A stretch of DNA of 64,000 bases from Mesorhizobium sp. B2-1-8 (lineage in GTDB: Bacteria > Pseudomonadota > Alphaproteobacteria > Rhizobiales > Rhizobiaceae). The notes beneath the pieces are model-generated. The model was not told the origin of the DNA, did no database searches, and saw only the letters and a program-made list of their open reading frames with translations. Position 1 is the stretch's first letter, and the number at the start of each line of letters is the position of its first letter. A program made the translations under genes and the position numbers. The stretch covers positions 6,115,501-6,179,500 of the forward strand of contig NZ_CP083952.1 in NCBI RefSeq assembly GCF_006442545.2. Reading direction: 5' to 3'. Below are positions 1 to 9,402 of this stretch, piece after piece.

Positions 1-819
1 GTCTGGCTGGAGGAACCGGGCTATTACGCGGCCAAGGCGACTTTCACCGTCGCTGGCGCCAATATTCTGCCGCTTGTCGTCGACCGCGACGGCTGGCAGA
101 TGAGCCAGCCCGAGGTTTCACCGCGCCTGATCTATGTGACGCCCGCCTGCCAGCATCCCTTGGGGATCACAATGCGCATGGACCAGCGGCTGCGGCTGTT
201 CGAAATCGCCGAGCGCAACAATTCCTGGATCATCGAGGATGATTTCGACGGCGAGTACAGATTTCAGGGAAGGCCGGTCCCCGCCATACAGAGCATGGAT
301 TACGCTGACCGGGTCATCTATGTCGGCACTTTTGCCAAGTTGCTGTTTCCGGCGCTCCGGCTGGGGTTCATGGTCTTGCCCGTCGCCTTGTGCGAGGGCA
401 TTCCGCATGCCCTGAGCACCACCGGGCAGTTCGCACCCCTGGTGCTTCAGGCGGCGTTGGCCGATTTCATCGATGAAGGCCACATGAGCCGCCACCTCAA
501 GCGCATGCGTCGCATTTACGCCGAGCGACGCAAGTTTTTCTACGAATTGTGCGAGACCGAACTGGCCGGTCACATGACCCTTTCGGCGGCGGAAGCCGGA
601 ATCCAGGTCGTTGCCTCGCTTCACGAACGTTGCGACGATCGGGCGGTCGTGCATTGCGCAGACAAACTCGGCGTCAACGCATCGCCGCTGTCGAAATATT
701 ACTGGTCATCCTCCGGTAATGGCCTGGTGCTTGGCTATGCCGCCTGCAACAGGGCCGAGAGCGAAGCGGGAATCCGACGTCTGCGCCAGGCCATCGAGCA
801 CGTGCGGAATTTGTCATGA
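1..819 (+). CDS. MocR/PdxR-type regulator, C-terminal part (cut by window edge)
   Basis: The reading frame is open from base 1, so only the end of the gene is present. It encodes the fold-type I aminotransferase-like domain of a MocR regulator. Visible signs are VWLEEPGYY at the start, the IIEDDFDGEY segment that positions the cofactor ring, and GTFAKLLFPALRLG, where the lysine would bind pyridoxal phosphate. MocR proteins pair this domain with an N-terminal GntR winged helix, here outside the window. The stop overlaps the start of the next gene as ATGA, which suggests co-translation with the C45 acyltransferase-like gene. A plain aminotransferase is less likely because these motifs are closest to the MocR family. 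The target promoter is not visible. Confidence 0.85.
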   Translation, partial: VWLEEPGYYAAKATFTVAGANILPLVVDRDGWQMSQPEVSPRLIYVTPACQHPLGITMRMDQRLRLFEIAERNNSWIIEDDFDGEYRFQGRPVPAIQSMDYADRVIYVGTFAKLLFPALRLGFMVLPVALCEGIPHALSTTGQFAPLVLQAALADFIDEGHMSRHLKRMRRIYAERRKFFYELCETELAGHMTLSAAEAGIQVVASLHERCDDRAVVHCADKLGVNASPLSKYYWSSSGNGLVLGYAACNRAESEAGIRRLRQAIEHVRNLS

Positions 820-1730
820 GCTCGCCTGCCCGCGATGAACCAGTGGTTGGCCCTCGATTTGAACAGTTTCCGCGATACTGGGCCGAACTGCAGGGCCTGG
901 CCAGCGGGCTCGAATTGAGGTTCGATGATGTCTTCCTGTGGAACTGCCGCGGCGACATATGGGCGATGGCTCCGGATGGCTGCACGACCGTGCAATTGCC
1001 CGGTTCACCGCATGTCATCGGCCACAATGAAGATGGCGACCCGGATTTTGCCGGCCCTTGCGCACTGGCCCATGTCGCTTCCGAAGGCGGCAATGCATTC
1101 ACCGCCTTCGTCTATCCCGGCTCGCTGCCCGGCCATACATTCGCGGTCACGTCGAGAGGGCTTGTGCAGACGGTCAACAACATCCGGCCGCTAGCCGGCG
1201 GCGCGGGAACGCCGCGCATGGTGCTCGCCGAGCTATATTCGACGCACCCGGTCTCGACGCGGCGCTGGCGCTGCTCAGATCGGCACCGCGCGCTGGCGCC
1301 TTTCACCTCACCTTGGCGCAAGCTGGAGACGAGCGGCTTCTCAGCGTGGAGTTCACCGCTCAAGCCCTGTCGGCCGATCGTGTCGAAGCGGCGCGTGTCC
1401 ATTCGAACCATCTGATCCATGCCGACACCGGACGCATGTCGCAGATCGTCACCGGTTCGTCGGGCGTGCGCCAGCGGCGGGGCGAAGCGGCTGCTGGATC
1501 AGGCGCCTCAGTCTGAGCCGCAAAGCCGCGCGCTCGGCATATTGTGGGACGCGGCGGACCAAGAGCTGCCGATCTATCGCACCGATCCGGCCGACAGCGA
1601 TGTCGAGAATACACTCGCAAGCGCCGTCTTCCGCGTCGGGGCTGACAAGGTCGAGTGGGCTGTCTACGATGCAACACACGAAGCAGCGCGCTTCGAAATG
1701 CGGGATAGGCTGGTGCCTGTCGCGACGTGA
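816..1730 (+). pseudogene. C45-family acyltransferase/peptidase, two frameshifts
   Basis: This is a homologue of the isopenicillin-N acyltransferase-like C45 family, Ntn hydrolases that cleave themselves before a nucleophilic cysteine. The likely nucleophile lies in DGCTTVQL, followed by the GHNEDGDP and FVYPGSLPGHTF segments of the family. The frame runs normally to about 1230. It then continues one frame over (AIFDAPGLDAALALLRSAP) to about 1480, and returns to the first frame (AKRLLDQAP to the stop at 1728). The two shifts compensate each other. All three segments align with family features, so the gene was recently whole. It is either a pseudogene or carries two sequencing errors. The start overlaps the preceding regulator stop by 4 bases. 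The N-terminus is short for the family. Confidence 0.75.
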
Positions 1731-1744
1731 ACAGGAACGGGGCA

Positions 1745-2657
1745 ATGCCAGACGAAGTCGTCGCTGAGTCGCCGCGCACCATCGAGGATCTGAGAGCGCT
1801 GGCGCTCTCGGTCGGCCGCGACGAAGCAGGTTTTTCCCTCGGGTCCAAGGCGCATGATGTCTTCGCCAAGCTGGTCGACGCGCCCGAACAGTCCGCGGTC
1901 CGCTCGATCTCGGAACTTGCCAGTCAGTTCGGCATCAATCCGTCGACGCTGACCAGGCTGGCCAAGCGTCTCGACTTCGAAGGCTTCAGCGATTTCCAGG
2001 CCGTCTTCCGCAAGGCCATCGCCAACGATCAGCAATATTTCTACAGCCGCCAGGAAGGCTGATGACCACGCCGTCGGCAGGCGGCGCCGAAGTCGGGGTC
2101 TTCTAGCGGCTGGCGCGGGAAACGGCGGCGAATGTCGACGGCTTCCTCGGCCAGTTGGACGGTGCCTCGCTGAAGGGCGCGACCGCGCGGCTGGCCAGCG
2201 CGCGGCGCGTGCGCGTGCACGGTGTCCGCCAGTTCCATTCGCTGGCGAGCTTCCTCACCTATTGCCTTGGGATGGTACGCTCCGACGTGGCGCTCCTGGA
2301 CGAGCCGCGGTTGGGCGTCGCCGAAGCGCTGTCACAGCTAGAGCCGGGCGATGTGGTCATCGTCGCAAGCTGCGCGCCCTATACACGCAGCGTCGCCGAG
2401 GTCGGCCGGGTTGCAACTGCGAACGGCCAGAGCGTGATCGCGATCACGGATTCCCGATCCTCGCCGCTCGTTCCTCCGGCCGAGCATGCCTTCTTCATCC
2501 CGCACGCCAGCAGTTTTACTCGAACAGCATGGGCGCATATATTGTCTTTTGCGAAGCGCTGCTCAACCTCGTCGCCCGCGAACTGGGCGATAAGGCGCTA
2601 AACTCACTGGCCGGGCGCGAGCGGCTCATTGCGGAGATGAACATAGAGGTTGGCTGA
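1745..2657 (+). pseudogene. RpiR/MurR-family regulator, degraded by frameshifts and a stop
   Basis: The first part encodes an RpiR-type helix-turn-helix domain (SISELASQFGINPSTLTRLAKRLDFEGFSDFQ) and stops at 2060. Coding similarity resumes in a second frame after a TAG at 2104 (RLARETAANVDGFLGQL) and runs through a SIS-like domain with GDVVIVASCAPYTRS and ITDSRSSPL. It jumps to a third frame near 2520 for the C-terminus (ARELGDKALNSLAGRERL). RpiR proteins bind sugar phosphates or related ligands through the SIS domain and usually regulate an adjacent catabolic operon. With at least two frameshifts and one in-frame stop this copy should be inactive. It directly follows the broken C45 gene, so the two probably decayed together. 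Confidence 0.8.
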
Positions 2658-2927
2658 TCGCGGCAGCCGCTCTGCTTTCAGCAAAGCCAAGTTCCGTCTG
2701 GATGATCGCGTCGACATCCTCGGCTTCTGACCGCGATGCCAGCTTTCCGGTGCGTTCAAAGCAAAGCTGGCCGGCCGAGATGCAAGACTACATTCGCCCC
2801 GTGGAACATGTCGTCTTAGTCGGTGGGCGATCCATGCTGAGTTGTGGCTCGTTACAACGACGCACCCTGTACTGTTCGAGGCTCGCGGTGATCGCCAACT
2901 CCAAAAGCGTTAGGGTTGGAGGCGCAG

Positions 2928-4187
2928 TCAAAACCGATCCGAAGCAAATGCCGCCAAGCGCGCCGTATCTCCCCGCCCAGCGATCACGTCGGCGACCAGG
3001 CAGGCAGTGATTGGCGCCAAGGTGAGCCCGAGATGACCGTGGCCGAAGGCGTGGATGACGCCGGGAGTATTGCGCGACGGCCCGATGACCGGACGCGAAT
3101 CGGGCAGCGACGGACGGAAACCCAGCCATTCGGATGACGGCCGGCCGAGTTCGGGAAAAATTTGCCGCACACCCCGATCGAGCAGCGTCAGCCGTCGCGG
3201 ATTTAGAGGCGCCGCAAGCCCGCCGAGTTCGACTGTGCCAGCAACTCGCAGCCTCCCCTCCATCGGCGTCATGTAGAAGCCGAGATCAACCGGGCATACC
3301 GGCCGGTTGAGCAAAGGCGCGGCGGTCGGAAATTCCAGATGATAGCCGCGCTCGGTGTCCAGCGGGATTCTATCGCCCGCCTGCGTGGCGAGTGCCCGCG
3401 ACCAGGCGCCGGCCGCGATCACTGCAGTCCGCGCGACGGTGGCAAGGCCCGGGCCGCTCAGCCGGACGCCGCCGGCCTCCGACATCAGACCGGTGACCTT
3501 CGCCCGCACCAATTGGACCCCGAGGTCCGCAGCAGCCGCCGCCAGCCGCTGCATGACCGTCTTGGGATCGCAGACATTGATCGAGTCCGGGAAAAAGAGG
3601 CCCTGCGCCTGAAACTCAGCCAGTCGCGGTTCCAGCGCGGCCACCTGCTCGGCGGTCAGAACTTCCTGGTGGACGCCAAGCTTGGCGCGCATGGCCCGTC
3701 CGCCAGCTGCGGCAGCGAAATCGCTCTCGCTACGGTAGATGTAAAGGCAGCCGTTGCGACGCAGCAGGTCGGCGACGCCAGCCTCGGCCGCCATCTCCTC
3801 CCAGGCCGGCAAGGACTCGGCAAGCAGTCCGGCGAGCGCCAGCGCATTGGCGTGGGTGGCCGCCGGAAGCGACTGCCGGACGAAGCGGAGCAGCCACGGT
3901 GCGAGCTGGAAAAGTGCCGCCCAGCGCAACGCGAAGGGGCTGTCGCGATCGAAAAGCAGCTTCGGCAGCGCGCGCAGCACTCCCGGGTTGCCGACCGGCA
4001 TGCAGGCGTACTCGGCGACCGTTCCGGCATTGCCGAACGAAGCGCCCGAGCCCGGCTCGTTGGGATCGATAAGCAGCACCTCGCGGCCTTCGCCGCCAAG
4101 CCGCAATGCTGTCGCTAGACCGACGACGCCGGCGCCGACAATGGCGATCTCGACGGTTTTCGGTGCCGCGGCGGGTATGGAGATCAT
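2928..4187 (-). CDS. FAD-dependent D-amino-acid dehydrogenase-like oxidoreductase (DadA/DAO family)
   Basis: This 419-residue flavoprotein has an N-terminal Rossmann motif (VGAGVVGLATALRL, about residues 17-30), the acidic IDPNEPGSGASFGNAG segment that follows it, and a C-terminal GHGHLGLTLAPITA flavin-binding segment. These are typical of DadA-like enzymes, which oxidise D-amino or imino acids and pass electrons to the respiratory chain. The start codon lies just after the stop of the MocR regulator upstream, so both are probably in one transcript. The neighbouring divergent polyamine/opine-type importer suggests that the substrate is an imported amino acid or amine conjugate, but the sequence does not reveal it. 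It resembles the second DadA-like gene at 15660-16913. Confidence 0.85.
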   Translation of the reverse strand: MISIPAAAPKTVEIAIVGAGVVGLATALRLGGEGREVLLIDPNEPGSGASFGNAGTVAEYACMPVGNPGVLRALPKLLFDRDSPFALRWAALFQLAPWLLRFVRQSLPAATHANALALAGLLAESLPAWEEMAAEAGVADLLRRNGCLYIYRSESDFAAAAGGRAMRAKLGVHQEVLTAEQVAALEPRLAEFQAQGLFFPDSINVCDPKTVMQRLAAAAADLGVQLVRAKVTGLMSEAGGVRLSGPGLATVARTAVIAAGAWSRALATQAGDRIPLDTERGYHLEFPTAAPLLNRPVCPVDLGFYMTPMEGRLRVAGTVELGGLAAPLNPRRLTLLDRGVRQIFPELGRPSSEWLGFRPSLPDSRPVIGPSRNTPGVIHAFGHGHLGLTLAPITACLVADVIAGRGDTARLAAFASDRF

Positions 4188-4190
4188 GAT

Positions 4191-5579
4191 CTAGACGAAG
4201 CCAGGCAGTTGCAGATGGCCGGCCGCGAGCAGCTCGGCCATTGTGGTGAGTGCTGAACGCAAATCATCCTGGGAACGCGCGGCGCCGACATTGATGCGCA
4301 CGCCATGCTGCACCGGCTCGCGCCCGACCGCGAAGGCATCGCCCGGTAGCACGGCCACGCCGCGTTCCAGGCAGGTGCGAGCAAAGCCGGCGCCGCGCCA
4401 GGGCTCGGGCAGGCGCAACCAGGCATGGGTCGATGTCGGATGCGCCTGGATGTCGAAGCGGCCGAGGATCTCGCTCAGGATCGTCTGGCGCTGGCGCAGC
4501 TCCTGTTTCTGGATCTCGATGATGCGGGCCGCCGCCCCCTCCTCGATCAGCCTCGCGCCGATCAGCGCCGTCAATGGGCTGATGCTCCAGCAGTTGATGC
4601 GCAGCGCCGCCGCGATCTGACCGGCGATCGGGCGCGGGGCGATGACGAAGCCGAGCCGCAGGCCCGGCGCCAGGCATTTCGACAGCGCGCCGAGATGGAT
4701 CGTCAATTCGGGCTCAAGACTGGCGAATGACGGCGGCGGATCATCGGCCAGCGGCCGGTAGACGTCGTCCTCGATGATCAGCACGTTGTGGCGCCGGGCG
4801 ACCGCGGCAAGCTGGTGCCGGCGCTCCTCGCTCAGCGTGATCGTCGTCGGATTGTGCAACGTCGGCACCAGGAACACCGCGCGCGGACGCAATTGCACGC
4901 AGGCGGCGTCGAAGGCATCGGGGCGCATGCCGCCGCGATCCATGGCGACGCCCCGCAAGTCGAGCCCGTGCACGCGGCAGAGCGCGTTGATACCCTGGTA
5001 AGTCACCTCGTCGGCGAGCACGACCTCCCCTTGCCTGGTGACGGCACCGAGAACGCAGTCCAGGCCGTGCTGGGCGCCGGCGGCCAGAACGACGCGGCCC
5101 GGGTCGCCATCGCCGGCGACGGATTTCAGCCAGTCGGCTATGGGCGCGCGTCCCCAGAGCGGTCCTTCCGGCGGATGGTAATCCTGCAGCGCGGCATAGT
5201 GCCGGTCCTTGGAAAGGCGCGGCAGCAACGCTGCGACCGCATCGAGATAGGCGGAAGTGGGCGGCCGGTTCACGGAAAGGTCTATGATGCCAGTCTGGTC
5301 GCTCGGCGCCGATACAAAGCCGGGCCGCTCGACGACGTCACGGGCGGCGACGGTCGTGCCGCGTCCAGGGCGCGCCTCGAGCAGGCCCTGCTCCTGCAGG
5401 GTCGAGAGCGCACGCGTTACCGTGGTGACGTTGATGCCCAGCGCCCGCGCGATCTCGCGCTGCGGCGGCAGCCGATCGCCGACCGCGAGCGTGCCGGCGG
5501 CGATGCGTTCCGCGATCGCGTCGGCAAGACGGCGGTAGACCGGACTTTCATCCTCCGCGAGGCGAAGATCTTGAAGCAT
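4191..5579 (-). CDS. MocR-family transcriptional regulator (GntR HTH plus aminotransferase domain)
   Basis: This 462-residue protein begins with a GntR winged helix (YRRLADAIAERIAAGTLAVGDRLPPQREIARALGINVTTVTRAL, about residues 15-58). A fold-type I aminotransferase domain follows. It includes the IIEDDVYRPL segment and HLGALSKCLAPGLRLGF, where the lysine should hold pyridoxal phosphate. MocR regulators sense an amine or amino acid through the cofactor. Its gene is divergent from the ABC transporter operon starting at 5825/5878 and directly upstream of a flavoprotein gene. The likely targets are these two units, through the palindromes at 5698-5777. The length is normal and no defect is seen. 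Confidence 0.9.
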   Translation of the reverse strand: MLQDLRLAEDESPVYRRLADAIAERIAAGTLAVGDRLPPQREIARALGINVTTVTRALSTLQEQGLLEARPGRGTTVAARDVVERPGFVSAPSDQTGIIDLSVNRPPTSAYLDAVAALLPRLSKDRHYAALQDYHPPEGPLWGRAPIADWLKSVAGDGDPGRVVLAAGAQHGLDCVLGAVTRQGEVVLADEVTYQGINALCRVHGLDLRGVAMDRGGMRPDAFDAACVQLRPRAVFLVPTLHNPTTITLSEERRHQLAAVARRHNVLIIEDDVYRPLADDPPPSFASLEPELTIHLGALSKCLAPGLRLGFVIAPRPIAGQIAAALRINCWSISPLTALIGARLIEEGAAARIIEIQKQELRQRQTILSEILGRFDIQAHPTSTHAWLRLPEPWRGAGFARTCLERGVAVLPGDAFAVGREPVQHGVRINVGAARSQDDLRSALTTMAELLAAGHLQLPGFV

Positions 5580-5697
5580 GCGGGATTCGAACCAAGGCTG
5601 ACGGACGTGTCACGGTGGGCATCTAACATAAGACATCGCCCCGTACAATAGAGCTTGTCTGACATATGTTCGCAAGATTGCCGATCAAAATAATCAT

Positions 5698-5777
5698 ACA
5701 ACTTTGCAAAAACTCCCTTGACGGACAAAGTTGTCCGCATCTATGGTCGACTTCAGCTTAATTGTGTGACCACACAA
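5698..5777. promoter_or_regulatory. Divergent promoter region with candidate MocR operators
   Basis: Three inverted repeats are visible. ACAACTTTG (5698-5706) pairs with CAAAGTTGT (5726-5734). GGACAA-AG-TTGTCC lies at about 5723-5736. TTGTGTG-AC-CACACAA at 5762-5777 is a perfect 7+7 palindrome. A possible plus-strand promoter is TTGACG (5718-5723), an 18-base spacer and TATGGT (5742-5747). Operators overlapping the promoter would fit control of the transporter operon by the divergent MocR protein. The assignment is inferred from position. Confidence 0.55.
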
Positions 5778-5824
5778 GTCGGACGACCTGCCTAGTGGCA
5801 GGCTGGTTCCCGGGAGGACGAGGC

Positions 5825-5881
5825 ATGGATCGCAAACCGCATCTCGAATCGGTCGGCCGCGTCCAGGATTGCAGACAATGA
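5825..5881 (+). CDS. 18-codon leader ORF upstream of ABC ATPase
   Basis: An ATG at 5825 follows a strong ribosome-binding site (GGGAGGA, about 5812-5818). It opens an 18-codon frame, [18 protein letters not shown], whose TGA (5879-5881) overlaps the ATG of the ABC ATPase (5878-5880) as ATGA. The ATPase start itself has only a weak ribosome-binding site. Translation of the short frame may therefore deliver ribosomes to the transporter gene. The peptide matches nothing I recognise. It could also be a chance frame, with the strong site acting from a distance. Confidence 0.4.
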   Translation: MDRKPHLESVGRVQDCRQ

Positions 5882-7062
5882 GCACCGGCCAGGCCGCTAT
5901 GCCGGCCGCCCCGGCCATGGTCTCGCTTGCCGCTCCGGCCACCAGTGCCGCCGGCCGGGGGTTTGTCGAGTTCACCGACGTCGAGAAATCCTATGACGGC
6001 CGCACCTTCGCGGTGACGCGGATGAACCTCACCGTAGCACGCGGCGAATTCCTGACGCTGCTAGGCCCTTCCGGCTCTGGCAAGACGACGACGCTCAACA
6101 TGCTCGCTGGCTTCGAGCGGCCGACGCGTGGCACGATCACGCTGGAAGGCCGGCCTGTCGACCGCCTGCCTCCTTATCAGCGCAACATCGGCATGGTGTT
6201 CCAGAACTATGCTCTGTTCCCGCACATGACGGTCGAGGAGAATGTCGCCTTCCCCCTGTCCGTCCGCCAGGTGAGCAAGGCTGATATCGCAGCCCGCGTG
6301 GCGCGCGCGCTCGACATGGTGCGGCTCAGGCAGTTCGGCGATCGCCGGCCGTCGCAGCTTTCCGGCGGCCAGCAGCAGCGCGTGGCGCTTGCCCGCGCGC
6401 TGGTTTTCCAGCCGAGCCTGGTGCTGATGGACGAGCCGCTGGGCGCGCTCGACAAGAAATTGCGCGAGCACATGCAGCTCGAGATCAAGCAGTTGCACAC
6501 CATGCTCGGCGTCACCGTCGTCTATGTCACGCACGACCAGAGCGAGGCGCTGACGATGTCAGACCGCGTCGCCGTCTTCAACCAGGGCGGCATCGCTCAG
6601 CTCGGCTCACCCGACGACCTATACAACACACCGCAAACCTCGTTCGTGGCGAGCTTCATCGGCGAGAACAACACGCTGGACGGAGTCATCGACCGCGTTT
6701 CAGGCAAAGAGTGCCGCGTCAGGCTGAATGGCGGCGGAGAACTCACCGCTTTGGCTGTCGGGGTGACGCAAGGCGCTGCCTGTCACGTCGCCATCCGGCC
6801 GGAGCGGCTCACCCTCGCGGCGGCACCCGCCGTCGGCAACGCGCTCTCAGCAACCGTCGACGGGCGCATCTATCTTGGCGACCATCTGCGCCTCCTAGCC
6901 AGACTCGCCAACGACCAGGTGCTGACCGTGAAGGTCGGTCCCGAAGCGACGATGGCAAACGGCGAGGCCGTGACGGTCTCCTGCGCGCCCTATGATTGCC
7001 GTGCCTTTCCGGCCGATGCCGGAAGGGGGGGCGCCATTCCAAAACAGGGGAAGACGACATGA
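5878..7062 (+). CDS. ABC transporter ATP-binding protein, PotA type
   Basis: This 394-residue ATPase powers a polyamine/opine-type importer. It has a Walker A motif GPSGSGKTT (residues 63-71), a Q-loop ([11 protein letters not shown]), the signature LSGGQQQR, Walker B VLMDEP and the switch histidine in [11 protein letters not shown]-terminal TOBE-like domain follows. The N-terminus has about 28 extra Ala/Pro-rich residues before the first strand. The ATG at 5878 is chosen; a TTG at 5869 is also in frame but has no better ribosome site. Its stop overlaps the binding-protein start (ATGA at 7059). The operon order is ATPase, binding protein, permease, permease. The substrate is unknown. Confidence 0.9.
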   Translation: MSTGQAAMPAAPAMVSLAAPATSAAGRGFVEFTDVEKSYDGRTFAVTRMNLTVARGEFLTLLGPSGSGKTTTLNMLAGFERPTRGTITLEGRPVDRLPPYQRNIGMVFQNYALFPHMTVEENVAFPLSVRQVSKADIAARVARALDMVRLRQFGDRRPSQLSGGQQQRVALARALVFQPSLVLMDEPLGALDKKLREHMQLEIKQLHTMLGVTVVYVTHDQSEALTMSDRVAVFNQGGIAQLGSPDDLYNTPQTSFVASFIGENNTLDGVIDRVSGKECRVRLNGGGELTALAVGVTQGAACHVAIRPERLTLAAAPAVGNALSATVDGRIYLGDHLRLLARLANDQVLTVKVGPEATMANGEAVTVSCAPYDCRAFPADAGRGGAIPKQGKTT

Positions 7063-8111
7063 AATATGTGAGGAAATATCTCATCGCGCTCGCGGCCGCC
7101 ACGGCGGTCATGACGATCGGCCACGCCGCCCTCGCCGAGGAGCTCTCCATCATGGCGAGCGGCGGCGCCTGGCAGGACGCGCAGCGCAAGGCCTGGTTCG
7201 AGCCGTTCAGCAAGGAGACCGGCGCCAAGATCCTCGAGCAGGAATATCTCGGCGATCTCGGCAAGGTCAAAGCCATGGTCGAGACCGGCAACGTGCCCAT
7301 CGATCTTGTGACGGTGGAGACCGCGACCGTGCTCCAGGGTTGTGACGCCGGCATCCTTGAGCGGCTCGATTATTCCAAGATCGCGCCGCGCGACAAATTC
7401 ATCCAAGGCTCGGCGCTCGATTGTGGTGTCGGGCTCGACACTTACGGCGACATCCTCGCCTATGATCCGACGGTGCTCAAGGAGGCGCCGACCTCGGTCC
7501 TCGACCTCTTCGACATCAAAAAATTCCCAGGCAAGCGGGCCATGCGCAAATTCCCGGCGCAGAACCTCGAATGGGCGCTGATGGCCGACGGCGTGGCGCC
7601 TGCCGATGTCTACAAGGTGCTGGCAACGCCAGAAGGCGCCGACCGCGCCTTCAAGAAGCTCGACACCATCAAGAAGGACATCGTCTGGTGGGATGCCGGC
7701 GCGCAGCCGGCGCAGCTTCTCGCCTCCAAGGAAGTAGTGATGACCACGGCCTGGAACGGCCGCATCCAGAACGCCATCGACACCGATAAGAAGCCGTTCA
7801 AGATCGTCTGGAACGACCAGATCCTCGAATACGACATGATCAGCATTCCGAAGGGCGCGCGCAATCCGGAGCTTGCCTACAAGTACCTCGCCTATATTAG
7901 CAAGCCCGAGAACAACGCCAAGCTCGCCAGCTACATCACCTACGGACCGGTGCGCACCGACGCCGCGTCCTTCGTGGCGGCGGACGCGCTGCCGAAGCTG
8001 CCCAACGCTCCGGACCATCTCAAGGGCGCCTATCTTGTCGCCGACACCGAGTTCTGGGGCGACTATGGTGAGGATCTCGTCAAGCGCTTCAACGCCTGGC
8101 TTGCCCAGTAG
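7059..8111 (+). CDS. ABC transporter periplasmic binding protein, PotD/opine type
   Basis: This 350-residue solute-binding protein has a Sec signal peptide ([19 protein letters not shown], cut near HAALAEE). The mature part resembles spermidine/putrescine-binding proteins: LSIMASGGAWQDAQRKAWFEPFSKETGAKI at the start, WNGRIQNAI in the middle and LAYKYLAYISKPENNAKLA near the end. The ATG at 7059 overlaps the ATPase stop and follows a GGGGAAG-like ribosome site. An upstream in-frame start at 6996 would remove the signal peptide from the N-terminus and is rejected. It should capture the substrate in the periplasm for the two permeases downstream. Family members bind polyamines, opines or other charged amines, and the ligand cannot be read from the sequence. 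Confidence 0.88.
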   Translation: MKYVRKYLIALAAATAVMTIGHAALAEELSIMASGGAWQDAQRKAWFEPFSKETGAKILEQEYLGDLGKVKAMVETGNVPIDLVTVETATVLQGCDAGILERLDYSKIAPRDKFIQGSALDCGVGLDTYGDILAYDPTVLKEAPTSVLDLFDIKKFPGKRAMRKFPAQNLEWALMADGVAPADVYKVLATPEGADRAFKKLDTIKKDIVWWDAGAQPAQLLASKEVVMTTAWNGRIQNAIDTDKKPFKIVWNDQILEYDMISIPKGARNPELAYKYLAYISKPENNAKLASYITYGPVRTDAASFVAADALPKLPNAPDHLKGAYLVADTEFWGDYGEDLVKRFNAWLAQ

Positions 8112-8119
8112 GGGCAAGG

Positions 8120-9400
8120 ATGTCGGCGCTCCAGCCCAGCGAACTCGACCGGCCGACGCTGGCCCGCGACCGGTCTGCCGCCGACGCGGATCTCAAATCC
8201 GTGTCGGCGGCGCTCCGTCGCGCCGAATTCGGCGACCGGCTGCGCTCGCTGGCGCTGGCGGCGCCGCTGCTTGTGCTTCTGGCACTGAGCTTCGGCATCC
8301 CGATCGTGCTGCTATTGTCGCGCGCGGTCTACGATCCGACCATTGCAGATGCTTTGCCCAAGACGACCAAGGCCCTGGCCGGCTGGAACGGCCAGGGCCT
8401 GCCGGGCGACGATACCCTTGCAGCGCTCGCGACGGACCTCAAGGACACCAAGGCCAAGGGCACGGCCTACGAACTGGCCAAGAGCCTGAACGCCCGCCTG
8501 CCGGGCGCGCGCAGCCAGGTGCTGAAGACGGTGCGCAAGCTCGAAAGCGCCGACGGCCAGGCCGCGCTCGATGCCCTGAAGTCGGTGCCGTTTTGGTCGG
8601 CGCCGGCGACCTGGCCGGCGATCCGGAGCGGCACGCACAGCTTGACCTCCTTCTACCTGCTCAGCGCGCTGGATTTGCGCTGGAACGCCGATGGCGGCAT
8701 CGAACGCGTACCACCGGAGCAGGCGATCTTTATCCAGGTGTTCCTGCGCACCTTCCTCGTCGCGGCATCTGTGACGCTGGCAACGTTGATCCTCGGATTC
8801 CCGCTCGCTTATCTCATAGCCAACGTGCCGAAGGGCTTGGCGGCGATCCTGATCGTCGCGGTGCTGCTGCCGTTCTGGACCTCTATCCTGGTGCGCACCG
8901 CCGCCTGGACGGTGCTGCTGCAGAAGTTCGGGCTGGTCAACGACTTCCTGTTGTTTATCGGCATCGTCAGCGACCGGCTCGACCTGATGTACAGCCGCAT
9001 AGGGCTCATCATCGCCATGACGCATATCCAGCTCCCGTTCACATTGCTGCCGATCTACAGCGTCATGCGCACCATTCCGCCCTCGCAGATGAAAGCCGCC
9101 TATTCGCTCGGCGCCAGGCCGTTCACCGCTTTCCGCCGCATTTACATTCCGCAGGTCTTCCCGGGCGTGATGGCCGGCTGCCTGCTGACCTTTATCCTCT
9201 GCCTCGGCTACTACATCACGCCGGCATTGATCGGCGGCGCGAGCGACCAGCTGATCAGCAACTTCATCGCCAACTATGTCAACGTCGAGTTGAACTGGGA
9301 GATGGCGGCGGCGCTGAGCTTCATATTGCTGGTGTTCACGCTGGCGCTGTTCGGCATCTTCGCCCGCATCCTCGGCCTTGATCGCCTGAAGCTGGTATAG
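8120..9400 (+). CDS. ABC transporter permease, PotB type, with large periplasmic insert
   Basis: This 426-residue membrane permease has a first hydrophobic helix at about residues 45-70 (LALAAPLLVLLALSFGIPIVLLL). About 140 mostly hydrophilic residues follow before the next helices (from about residue 195). Ordinary PotB proteins are about 280-320 residues long and lack this insert. The inner-membrane core has the usual helices and the EAA-type coupling loop (MKAAYSLGARPFTAFRRIYIPQVFPG) that contacts the ATPase. It lies 8 bases after the binding-protein stop. The insert probably faces the periplasm and might help dock the binding protein. The same arrangement occurs in some rhizobial permeases, so it is not a fusion error. 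Confidence 0.88.
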   Translation: MSALQPSELDRPTLARDRSAADADLKSVSAALRRAEFGDRLRSLALAAPLLVLLALSFGIPIVLLLSRAVYDPTIADALPKTTKALAGWNGQGLPGDDTLAALATDLKDTKAKGTAYELAKSLNARLPGARSQVLKTVRKLESADGQAALDALKSVPFWSAPATWPAIRSGTHSLTSFYLLSALDLRWNADGGIERVPPEQAIFIQVFLRTFLVAASVTLATLILGFPLAYLIANVPKGLAAILIVAVLLPFWTSILVRTAAWTVLLQKFGLVNDFLLFIGIVSDRLDLMYSRIGLIIAMTHIQLPFTLLPIYSVMRTIPPSQMKAAYSLGARPFTAFRRIYIPQVFPGVMAGCLLTFILCLGYYITPALIGGASDQLISNFIANYVNVELNWEMAAALSFILLVFTLALFGIFARILGLDRLKLV

Positions 9401-9402
9401 CC

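Noticed and set aside
2658..2927. Short frames in the gap after the RpiR pseudogene
   Set aside because: They match no family I recognise and have no ribosome sites. The gap is treated as non-coding or fully decayed.
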